Assembly (NCBI GenBank): GCA_900321795.1
Contig: ONXO01000032.1
Coordinates: 1 to 6,577 of the forward strand
Reading direction: 5' to 3'
DNA: 6,577 bases
From: an uncultured Eubacteriales bacterium
Lineage (GTDB): Bacteria; Bacillota_I; Bacilli_A; RF39; UBA660
Made by a program: the position numbers and the translations under genes
Shown: one piece after another, positions 1 to 5,134 of the stretch
Position numbering within the stretch: position 1 is the stretch's first letter
Layout of the letters: each line of letters opens with the position of its first letter
The notes under the pieces: model-generated
The model's input: the letters and a program-made list of their open reading frames with translations, nothing else
Database searches by the model: none
What the model was told of the DNA's origin: nothing

Positions 1-30
1 ATCCTGAGCCAGGATCAAACTCTCAATAAA
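1..30 (-). rRNA. rrs: 16S ribosomal RNA, 5' end only (partial)
   Basis: Read on the minus strand, the first bases of the window give the universal 16S 5' segment GAGTTTGATCCTGGCTCAG, the classic 27F primer site. The gene runs off the left edge, so only about 30 nt are visible. Aligning GAGTTTG with E. coli 16S positions 9-15 puts nucleotide 1 near window position 30; the exact mature end cannot be fixed because the matching half of the processing stem lies outside the window. Upstream lie a boxA and two promoters, so this is the start of an rRNA operon. Confidence 0.95.
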
Positions 31-97
31 AAAATCTATTCGATTTTTGGAATTGATTTTGTTATAATCCTAACTAAAACTCATTCATATTTTACTT

Positions 98-112
98 AGT
101 TTTCAAAGATCA
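98..112 (-). promoter_or_regulatory. boxA antitermination element in rRNA leader
   Basis: The minus strand reads TGATCTTTGAAAACT here, close to the Firmicutes rRNA boxA (TG.TCTTTGAAAACT), which in transcribed leader RNA recruits NusB/NusE to prevent Rho-dependent termination. It lies about 70 nt upstream of the 16S start, in the usual place. The identification rests on motif similarity and position. Confidence 0.8.
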
Positions 113-115
113 TTT

Positions 116-133
116 CAACCTTTTTCGTGGTTG
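116..133 (-). other. 5'-terminal hairpin of the P2 rRNA transcript
   Basis: On the minus strand CAACC (133-129) and GGTTG (120-116) can pair around an 8-nt A-rich loop. The predicted P2 start is the G at 134, so the stem would begin at the second nucleotide of the transcript. A hairpin at the extreme 5' end could protect the leader from 5'-dependent decay or help folding. The start site is predicted, not measured. Confidence 0.5.
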
Positions 134-140
134 CTTATAT

Positions 141-169
141 AATATATCAAACTCGTTTTTAAAAGTCAA
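141..169 (-). promoter_or_regulatory. rRNA operon promoter P2 (proximal)
   Basis: The minus strand has a -35 box TTGACT (169-164), a spacer of exactly 17 nt, and a -10 box TATATT (146-141). The likely start is the G at 134. It sits about 105 nt upstream of the 16S end and just upstream of boxA, as expected for the proximal rRNA promoter. Three A7 runs lie immediately upstream of the -35. Confidence 0.8.
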
Positions 170-173
170 CAAC

Positions 174-198
174 TTTTTTTAATTTTTTTCATTTTTTT
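174..198 (-). promoter_or_regulatory. Phased A-tract UP element upstream of P2
   Basis: On the minus strand three A7 runs (198-192, 189-183, 180-174) repeat with an exact 9-bp period and end 4 bp before the P2 -35 box. This is the arrangement expected of an UP element bound by the RNA polymerase alpha C-terminal domain, and the near-helical phasing also predicts curved DNA. Confidence 0.65.
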
Positions 199-210
199 AC
201 ATTATTCGTC

Positions 211-224
211 ATTTCTTGCGAAAT
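211..224 (-). other. GNRA-tetraloop hairpin in the P1 leader
   Basis: The minus strand reads ATTTC-GCAA-GAAAT, a 5-bp stem closed by a GCAA (GNRA) tetraloop. It is transcribed only from the distal promoter P1. The role is unknown; it may be a folding or protein-docking element of the long leader. Confidence 0.4.
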
Positions 225-246
225 TACGGACAATTGAGTTTGATAT

Positions 247-267
247 TTGACCTCTTCATCAGGTCAA
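247..267 (-). other. 5'-terminal hairpin of the P1 rRNA transcript
   Basis: TTGACCT (minus 267-261) and AGGTCAA (minus 253-247) form a perfect 7-bp stem with a 7-nt loop. The predicted P1 start is the G at 268, directly before the stem, so this transcript too would begin with G plus a hairpin, as at P2. The same inverted repeat could instead be a protein-binding site; nothing in the sequence decides between the two. Confidence 0.5.
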
Positions 268-275
268 CGAGGAAT

Positions 276-304
276 ATAATACCACTACTCAAAACATAAT
301 GCAA
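276..304 (-). promoter_or_regulatory. rRNA operon promoter P1 (distal)
   Basis: The minus strand shows a -35 box TTGCAT (304-299), a 17-nt spacer, and an extended -10 TGG-TATTAT (-10 hexamer 281-276). It lies about 135 bp upstream of P2, giving the tandem promoter layout common in Bacillota rRNA operons. A-tracts again lie immediately upstream of the -35. The predicted start is near G268. Confidence 0.65.
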
Positions 305-307
305 TAC

Positions 308-350
308 TTTTTTTAAAATTTTTTTTACTTTTTTTATTTTTTTGTTTTTT
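308..350 (-). promoter_or_regulatory. A-tract cluster upstream of P1 (possible UP element)
   Basis: On the minus strand five A runs of 6-8 nt (350-345, 343-337, 335-329, 326-319, 314-308) end 3 bp before the P1 -35 box. Their spacing is 8-11 bp, so the DNA is probably curved and may act as an UP element like the one at P2. The remaining stretch between 351 and the upstream gene holds only that gene's terminator tail. Confidence 0.5.
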
Positions 351-390
351 AGTGTCTATTACTCGCTATACAACTTTATTATATGCATTT

Positions 391-449
391 GTAAAGAAAA
401 AGATTACTAAAAATTAGATATCTTTCTAAATATTCTATAATAGTAATCT
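391..449 (-). terminator. Rho-independent terminator overlapping the end of the DUF402 gene
   Basis: On the minus strand AGATTACTA (449-441) pairs perfectly over 9 bp with TAGTAATCT (409-401), followed by TTTTCTTT. The upstream arm is inside the coding region and the downstream arm starts with the TAG stop codon. The loop is long (31 nt) but can fold further through TTAGA/TCTAA. The long loop makes it weaker than a canonical terminator. Confidence 0.55.
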
Positions 450-937
450 ACTGTCTCTTTATTAAATGGTTTAACTGCATTTCTTTTCATATTTATTAAT
501 GCTGTTAATTCATATTTAATAATCTCATTTATCTCAAATGGATATTTCATTAATCTTTTATGATAGTTATATTCATTTCTATCTAATACTCTAAATGCTC
601 CATCTGGAAAAACTCTTAAGTCTAAATCGTAATCAATATATTTGATCACACCATTATCAATTACATATGGGCTAGCTATATTGCAATAGTAAAACAGTCC
701 ATTGCGTTTAATTTGTGCAATTATATTAAACCATCTGTCTTTATAAAAGAACATTATTGCAGGTTCTTTTGTATGCCAGCTTCTTCCATCTTTTTTTGTT
801 ACTAGTACATTATTATTGCCAAGCACTAAATAGTCTTTGTTAATGTCTAACACAATTGCTTTTTCCCATGTTTTGTATATCATCCCATTGTGTTTATAAC
901 AGTGAATCTTGATTACATCCCCTATTTGTAATCTCAC
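407..937 (-). CDS. ntdp: DUF402 family nucleoside tri-/diphosphate phosphatase (Ntdp/YgaC type)
   Basis: The 176-aa protein closely resembles Bacillus subtilis YgaC and staphylococcal Ntdp, cytoplasmic metal-dependent enzymes that remove phosphate from nucleoside tri- and diphosphates. Family hallmarks are visible in order: KHNG at residues 15-18, DGRSWHTKEPA at 50-60, YYCNIASP at 83-90 and the acidic stretch YIDYDLDLRVFPDG at 100-113, whose aspartates are the probable metal ligands. Length is normal for the family. The start is GTG at 937, chosen because GAAGGAAG (954-947) lies 9 nt upstream and no ATG is suitable. It has its own extended -10 promoter and a terminator overlapping its stop. 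It is the last gene before the rRNA promoters; there is no evidence of co-regulation. The family call is firm, the in vivo substrate less so. Confidence 0.9.
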   Translation of the reverse strand: MRLQIGDVIKIHCYKHNGMIYKTWEKAIVLDINKDYLVLGNNNVLVTKKDGRSWHTKEPAIMFFYKDRWFNIIAQIKRNGLFYYCNIASPYVIDNGVIKYIDYDLDLRVFPDGAFRVLDRNEYNYHKRLMKYPFEINEIIKYELTALINMKRNAVKPFNKETVDYYYRIFRKISNF

Positions 938-963
938 AATCTCACGCTTCCTTCACTGCTAAT

Positions 964-972
964 ATTATAACA
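964..972 (-). promoter_or_regulatory. Extended -10 promoter of the DUF402 gene
   Basis: The minus strand reads TGT-TATAAT (972-964), a perfect -10 hexamer with the TGn extension, about 27 nt upstream of the GTG start. No recognisable -35 box lies 16-18 nt further upstream, as is tolerated for extended -10 promoters. Confidence 0.7.
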
Positions 973-1011
973 CAATACTTTCTTTATTAATAGTAAAAGT
1001 TTCCTTATGCT

Positions 1012-1049
1012 TTACAGAAAGAAAATGAATACTATTGCTAGCATTCATT
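1012..1049 (-). terminator. Rho-independent terminator after the S41 protease gene
   Basis: Starting 7 nt after the stop codon, the minus strand forms AATGAAT (1049-1043)/ATTCATT (1030-1024), then a single A/C-type mismatch position, then CTA/TAG closed by a GCAA tetraloop. It is followed by the U-rich run TTCTTTCTG. This separates the protease transcript from the DUF402 gene. Confidence 0.65.
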
Positions 1050-1056
1050 ATTATTC

Positions 1057-2259
1057 TTATCTAAGTGCTTCTAAAGCACTATTTAATTGAACATCTTTTT
1101 CTGTATTACTTTCATTTAACGCTTCAATCTTTATGTCTGGTTCTAATCCTTTTTGATTTATACTATTTCCATTTGGTGTTAACCAGTATGCAGTAGTATA
1201 TTTTACCATTCCTCCGCTTTTTAAATCATTAGTTTCTTGTACTGTTCCTTTTCCATATGAAGTTGTTCCTACTAATGTTGCTCCATAACTTTCTTTTAAT
1301 GCTGCAGCAAGTATTTCAGATGCGGATGCACTTGATGAATTTATTAAAACTGCCACTTTTAGTTTCCTGTTTTCTCTAGTTGAATCTTCATAAAATTTAG
1401 TTTCTGTCTGATTTTTAAGGCCATAGATGTTTTTACCTTTCTCTAAAAATAGTTCAGCTATATCTACAGCGGCTGTTAAGTACCCTCCACCATTATTTCT
1501 AACATCTATTACCAGTCCATCTATTCCTTCTTTTTCCAAACTCTCTAAAGCATCTTTAAATTGTGAATATGTTGTATTTGAAAAAGTTTCTATTTTTATA
1601 TAGCCAATATTATCATATTTTTCTTTACTGACTGCAGGAATAGTTATTGTAGAAAGTGTTACATCTTTTGTTAATGTAATCGTACCTCTAGTTACACTTA
1701 TTTTTATTTTCCTACTAGGATTATTTCTAATCATATTAGCAACTTCTTGTGCTGTCTTTTCGCTTAAATCCTCTCCATTTACCTTAACAAGAAAGTCTCC
1801 CACTTTAATATCTGCATCTTTCGCTGGACTTCCATCAAAAACTGTTACAACTACAAATCCCTCTTCGGTTTTTGTAAATTCTACTCCTAATCCATAATAT
1901 TCTCCATTTAATCTATCCATTAAATTGCTTGTGGTTTCTTCATCTAAATAAGTTGTGTATGGATCTCCTATGTAATTATACATTCCCTTAATTGCTGCAT
2001 TCACTAACTCGTTTTCATCAATTTTTTCTACATATCCATTTAATATATTGTTGTATGCTTCTTCTAACTCTGAAATTTTGCTTACACTATCTCCATTAGC
2101 AGTTGCTTTAATATCATTATAGTTTCTGTACACTATAATACTTGTAGCAACTCCTACAACTAAACTAGTGATTAAAATAATTATAATTACCTCAATTAGT
2201 GTAAAAGAAGCACTTCTAATATTTATTTCTTTTTTAGTATTTTCAATTTTATTATTCAT
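1057..2259 (-). CDS. S41 family C-terminal processing peptidase (CtpA/CtpB-like), membrane anchored
   Basis: This 400-aa protein is a PDZ-containing serine protease acting outside the membrane on C-terminal tails of exported proteins. Residues 1-17 are a short basic cytoplasmic tail, 18-44 a membrane helix, about 50-110 the N-terminal helical part (GDPYTTYLD at 98-106), about 115-205 a PDZ domain (YGLGVEF, SPAKDADIKVGD), and 215-375 the catalytic core. The catalytic serine is in SASASE (Ser312), with Lys337 and Gln341 in YGKGTVQ; the 25-residue Ser-Lys gap matches CtpB and D1 protease. GYLTAAVDIAELF and NNGGG (255-259) are also typical. ATG at 2259 is preceded by AGGTGA (2271-2266). Odd point: residues 19-24 read FTLIEV, the type IV pilin motif, but the residue before F is Ser, not Gly. 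It has its own promoter and terminator. Its physiological target cannot be told from the sequence. Confidence 0.95.
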   Translation of the reverse strand: MNNKIENTKKEINIRSASFTLIEVIIIILITSLVVGVATSIIVYRNYNDIKATANGDSVSKISELEEAYNNILNGYVEKIDENELVNAAIKGMYNYIGDPYTTYLDEETTSNLMDRLNGEYYGLGVEFTKTEEGFVVVTVFDGSPAKDADIKVGDFLVKVNGEDLSEKTAQEVANMIRNNPSRKIKISVTRGTITLTKDVTLSTITIPAVSKEKYDNIGYIKIETFSNTTYSQFKDALESLEKEGIDGLVIDVRNNGGGYLTAAVDIAELFLEKGKNIYGLKNQTETKFYEDSTRENRKLKVAVLINSSSASASEILAAALKESYGATLVGTTSYGKGTVQETNDLKSGGMVKYTTAYWLTPNGNSINQKGLEPDIKIEALNESNTEKDVQLNSALEALR

Positions 2260-2284
2260 TATGTATCACCTATTCTCTAAAAGT

Positions 2285-2313
2285 ATGATATCACAAAATA
2301 ATTTTTAGATAAA
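2285..2313 (-). promoter_or_regulatory. Extended -10 promoter of the S41 protease gene
   Basis: The minus strand reads TGA-TATCAT (2293-2285), an extended -10 with one mismatch, 25 nt before the start codon. A weak -35 (TTTATC, 2313-2308) sits 17 nt upstream. No convincing terminator is seen between the ttcA-like stop and this promoter, so some read-through from upstream is possible. Confidence 0.55.
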
Positions 2314-2369
2314 GACTCTTTTTATATTTTCACAAAAATTTCAAAAAAATTGTCATTTTATTTAAAGCT

Positions 2370-3194
2370 TTATTTTTCATAATTGTCTAAAAATGAATGA
2401 TGTTCTCCATCTTTATGATAAGCTACTACACAATTTAAATTTACATTTGATAAAGCTGTAAATATATTATGGTCTATATCTTTGTTTACTTTTTTAAGAT
2501 TTTTAATTAGTTCTTTCATTTCTTTTCTTTTACTATCTTTTTCTCTTTCATTTACTTCTTTAGTAAACTTACAAGCACAGTTGATGAAACTTAATTTGTT
2601 TTTATCTCTCCAAGTCATAATCGCTTGTTCTTTTACTAAATATAAAGGTCTTATTAGTTCTAGGCCTTCAAAGTTATCACTGTGTAATTTAGGCATCATT
2701 GTTTTTAGTTCTGCCCCATAAAGCATTGATAACATTGTAGTTTCTATTACATCATCAAAATGGTGTCCTAAAGCTATTTTATTGCAGCCTAGTTCTTTAG
2801 CTTTATTATATAGAAAACCTCTTCTCATTCTAGCACATAAGTAGCAAGGACTTTGCCCAGCATTTGCATATACTACATCAAATATATCTGATTCAAAAAC
2901 TTCAATAGGAACGTTTAACTCTTCAGCAACGTGCAAAATCATATTAAAATGTTCAGTACTATATCCAGGGTTCATAACAACGTATTTTGCCTCAAAATGG
3001 ACGTCTCCGTGTCTTTCTAGCTCTTGTATACATTTGGCAAGTAAAAATGAGTCTTTTCCTCCACTAATGCATACCATTACTTTATCGCCTTCATTAATTA
3101 GTTTATAGTCTTTAATAGCTTTAACAAACTTAGCCCATATTTCTTTTCTATATGTTTTTATAATACTTCTTTCTATTTCTTGATATTTTTCCAT
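2370..3194 (-). CDS. TtcA-like tRNA 2-thiolation ATP-pyrophosphatase with three-cysteine Fe-S site
   Basis: A cytoplasmic PP-loop (adenine nucleotide alpha-hydrolase) enzyme of 274 aa, of the TtcA family that adenylates a tRNA base and replaces oxygen with sulfur (2-thiocytidine 32 in E. coli). Numbered from the chosen start: PP-loop SGGKDS 44-49; PCYLCARMRRG with Cys117 and Cys120, matching the TtcA CGLC-RLRRG site; GHHFDD 143-148; and a third cysteine in NCAC (Cys206, with Cys208 next but one). Three such cysteines hold a 4Fe-4S cluster in TtcA. A longer frame opens with GTG at 3206, but that codon lies within the Shine-Dalgarno GGTGA (3204-3200); ATG at 3194, 5 nt after it, is the likelier start. 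A strong promoter lies just upstream, overlapping the end of the previous gene. The lysine-rich C-terminal region from 208 is variable in this family. The exact modified base is not shown by the sequence. Confidence 0.88.
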   Translation of the reverse strand: MEKYQEIERSIIKTYRKEIWAKFVKAIKDYKLINEGDKVMVCISGGKDSFLLAKCIQELERHGDVHFEAKYVVMNPGYSTEHFNMILHVAEELNVPIEVFESDIFDVVYANAGQSPCYLCARMRRGFLYNKAKELGCNKIALGHHFDDVIETTMLSMLYGAELKTMMPKLHSDNFEGLELIRPLYLVKEQAIMTWRDKNKLSFINCACKFTKEVNEREKDSKRKEMKELIKNLKKVNKDIDHNIFTALSNVNLNCVVAYHKDGEHHSFLDNYEK

Positions 3195-3221
3195 AAACTT
3201 CACCACTTTTTAATCAAGTGT

Positions 3222-3250
3222 ATTATAGCATCTTATGTTTGTTTTGTAAA
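3222..3250 (-). promoter_or_regulatory. Strong promoter of the ttcA-like gene
   Basis: The minus strand has -35 TTTACA (3250-3245), a 17-nt spacer and extended -10 TGC-TATAAT (-10 at 3227-3222). It is the best promoter match among the protein genes. The -35 box begins right after the stop codon of the MBL gene, leaving no room for a terminator between the two genes. Confidence 0.85.
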
Positions 3251-4084
3251 TTATTGACTTACTTCAATTGTTGTTCCATCAAAGACTACATCTATAGTAC
3301 CTTTTCTCGTCAGATATGTTTTTACATTATATTTATTTAATACTTCCAGTGTCGACTCATCTTCTATCTCTTTATCACTAGATGTTATAAGTGCATACTT
3401 AGGACTAATTCTTTTAATTAATTCTTCTAGCTTCTCTTGGTAATGCCCATGATACGGAACTTTTAGAAAATCAAATGTCTCATTATTTTCACTTAAAAAC
3501 TCACTTATTCTTAAGTTTTCAGCATCTCCCATAAATAGTAAACTATTATCTTTATAATATACTTTTGTTATAAGTGAAGAATTATTACTTGGCTTTTCAG
3601 AATACTCTTCTTCGTCTGGACCATTTACTACAAATTTAATGTCTCCAAAACTAAATGATATGTCTTTAACCACTGTTACAACTTTAACATTATTGTTTTT
3701 AATAGCTTCTAAGTATTTATCATATACTTTACTTTCTTTAGGATAGTTACTTTGCAGAATACTTCCTATTTCTATATTGTTTATAACTTTATTAGCTCCT
3801 CCTACATGATCTTTATCAAAATGTGTTATTATTAAATAATCTAGCTTTTCAATTCCTAAATCATTTAAATAATTAACTATGGTATTACCTAATTCTTCTT
3901 CTCCCGTATCAATTAGTACAGAAAAGTTATCATTATATAATAGCATAGAATCTGCTTTGCCAGCATTAAATACATGTAATTTTAATTCAGTATTTTCATA
4001 ATTATTTTTCAAATGTTTATAAATAATTATACCTCCCATTAATAATGTTAATAAACAAATAATTATCCACATTTTCTTATTCAT
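3251..4084 (-). CDS. Membrane-anchored MBL-fold hydrolase, ComEC C-terminal-domain-like
   Basis: A 277-aa protein: a short basic N-terminus, one membrane helix at about 5-22, then a metallo-beta-lactamase domain predicted to face outside. It resembles the C-terminal MBL domain of the DNA-uptake channel protein ComEC/Rec2, but the channel part is absent. Visible motifs: LHVFNAGKADSMLL near the domain start, IDTGEEE, the metal-binding THFDKDHVGG (His88, Asp90, Asp92, His93), NNSSL, LLFMGDAE (Asp187) and VPYHGH (His212). The metal site is complete, so it is probably an active hydrolase; nucleic acid phosphodiester or another phosphoester is a plausible substrate, not shown. The first ATG (4099) has no ribosome site and its following codons are the Shine-Dalgarno AAAAGGAG for ATG 4084, which I chose. 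It has its own promoter. No other competence gene is in the window. Confidence 0.88.
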   Translation of the reverse strand: MNKKMWIIICLLTLLMGGIIIYKHLKNNYENTELKLHVFNAGKADSMLLYNDNFSVLIDTGEEELGNTIVNYLNDLGIEKLDYLIITHFDKDHVGGANKVINNIEIGSILQSNYPKESKVYDKYLEAIKNNNVKVVTVVKDISFSFGDIKFVVNGPDEEEYSEKPSNNSSLITKVYYKDNSLLFMGDAENLRISEFLSENNETFDFLKVPYHGHYQEKLEELIKRISPKYALITSSDKEIEDESTLEVLNKYNVKTYLTRKGTIDVVFDGTTIEVSQ

Positions 4085-4110
4085 ATTTCTCCTTTTCATT
4101 AACTACAAAT

Positions 4111-4140
4111 ATTTTATCAAACTATATTAAAAAATGATAA
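4111..4140 (-). promoter_or_regulatory. Promoter of the MBL-fold gene
   Basis: The minus strand reads TGA-TAAAAT (4119-4111), an extended -10 with one mismatch. TTATCA (4140-4135), a four-of-six -35 match, lies 18 nt upstream. The distance to the ATG at 4084 is about 27 nt. It lies directly after the terminator of the upstream gene. Confidence 0.55.
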
Positions 4141-4160
4141 ATTTTCACAAATCTTTCATA

Positions 4161-4189
4161 AAGAAAAAAGCTAGAAATAATCTAGCTTT
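4161..4189 (-). terminator. Rho-independent terminator after the secreted-protein gene
   Basis: On the minus strand AAAGCTAGA (4189-4181) and TCTAGCTTT (4175-4167) form a perfect 9-bp stem with a 5-nt loop, followed by TTTCTT. It is the clearest terminator in the window after that of rplQ, and closes the secreted-protein transcript about 110 nt past its stop. Confidence 0.85.
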
Positions 4190-4300
4190 GCCAATCATTC
4201 GACAAAAGTTTTAATTTTTAATATTTTTTTAGAATCATAATCGTTGTGCCTACCATAAGACTCCCAAGCATTTTTTAATTTTTTTTAATTTTTTTATTAA

Positions 4301-5017
4301 CTATAATGAAATATAAACTCCATTAGCATCATCATAAAAGTATGTAGCTAGACCTGTGAAATATAATACATCCCCTTGTCCATAAGGGCTAATGTAGTAC
4401 ATTTTACTTACGTTTAAAGTAGTTCCAGCTGCAGCATGTTCGTACGCACCATATACTGTAGCACCACTATTATCATAAACATAGAAAGATGTTCCAACTA
4501 CTAAATTACTTCCGCTAGAAGGTAATTGAGTAGTTATACCAAATCCAGTATCAAATGTCTGTCTGTTACTAGTAGATACGGTAGTAGCTCCATTAGAACT
4601 AATAACATATGTATTATTGTATTGATATACACTTGTTCCAGAAAATCTAGCACCCATTACATCATAACTTCTTACTGTTGGAGCATAATTCCAAGTTGCA
4701 GTCAATGCCATTAAACAGTATGTTCCGCATGACTTGCTAATTGTTAAAGTTCTAGATTTTTCAGTTACTTGAGAACCTAAAATATAATTTTCAGGATCAT
4801 ATGTATGAACTACGCTTGCTTTTTCTACTCGGCTATCAAATAAATCAAACTCTAAGACTTGGTCAAAATCATCTTGAGTTACATAATCTTGATATCCATC
4901 CCAGAACATATCAGTAAAATAATTATATTGTTCTTCAGTAAACTCTACACCATAACCATTCATATAAAATACTTCTTCATCAGCTTTAAGACTTACCATC
5001 GGTAAACTTAATAACAT
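4301..5017 (-). CDS. Secreted Tyr/Ser/Thr/Gly-rich protein of unknown function; 5' end uncertain
   Basis: I do not recognise a named family. From the first standard ATG (5017) the product has 238 aa and begins inside a signal peptide ending near SLKA (about residue 12). An acidic, aromatic segment follows (about 14-65: GYGVEFTEEQYNYFTDMFWDGYQ), then CGTYC (Cys97, Cys101), the stretch TATWNYAPTVRSYDVMGARF (106-125), and a beta-type C-terminal half rich in Ser, Thr, Gly and Tyr. There is no LPXTG-type or membrane anchor, so it is probably released. ATG 5017 has no ribosome site. The frame stays open upstream and adds a classic basic n-region (RIKKTFLSLLTI) without ATG, GTG or TTG; AAAGGAAGTGA (5071-5061) is ideally placed for a start near 5056 (codon GTA) or, less well, ATT at 5050. 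The upstream XRE gene may be co-transcribed. A good terminator follows. Confidence 0.75.
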   Translation of the reverse strand: MLLSLPMVSLKADEEVFYMNGYGVEFTEEQYNYFTDMFWDGYQDYVTQDDFDQVLEFDLFDSRVEKASVVHTYDPENYILGSQVTEKSRTLTISKSCGTYCLMALTATWNYAPTVRSYDVMGARFSGTSVYQYNNTYVISSNGATTVSTSNRQTFDTGFGITTQLPSSGSNLVVGTSFYVYDNSGATVYGAYEHAAAGTTLNVSKMYYISPYGQGDVLYFTGLATYFYDDANGVYISL

Positions 5018-5134
5018 TATAGTTAATAATGATAAAAATGTCTTTTTAATTCTTACTTCTTCACTTCCTTTCCTCGTCTATCATAAAAGATTTTGTCAAA
5101 AATTGGTAGTGAAAAAATGGCACATGTCTTGAAA

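Noticed and set aside
247..280. Plus-strand TTGACC and TATAAT that look like a promoter
   Set aside because: The spacer is 22 nt, too long, and no plus-strand gene follows; the TTGACC is one arm of the P1 hairpin and the TATAAT overlaps the P1 -10 on the other strand.
2300..2369. Terminator for the ttcA-like gene
   Set aside because: Only a loop-less AAAGCTTT palindrome and T-runs are visible; no stem with a usable loop precedes the T-runs.
2482..2721. Plus-strand open frame of 79 codons inside the ttcA-like gene
   Set aside because: It is a low-complexity Leu/Ser/Phe shadow of the Lys/Glu/Asn-rich antisense coding strand, with no ribosome site or family resemblance.
3195..3206. GTG start at 3206 for the ttcA-like protein
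   Set aside because: The codon lies in the Shine-Dalgarno sequence serving ATG 3194 and has no ribosome site of its own.
4526..4714. Plus-strand open frame of 62 codons inside the secreted-protein gene
   Set aside because: Ser/Tyr/Ile-rich antisense shadow; no start signal and no recognisable product.
5095..5100. Perfect minus-strand TTGACA upstream of the secreted-protein gene
   Set aside because: The only -10-like hexamer nearby (TATGAT, 5085-5080) is 9 nt away, so the spacing does not allow a sigma-A promoter; no promoter is claimed for this gene.
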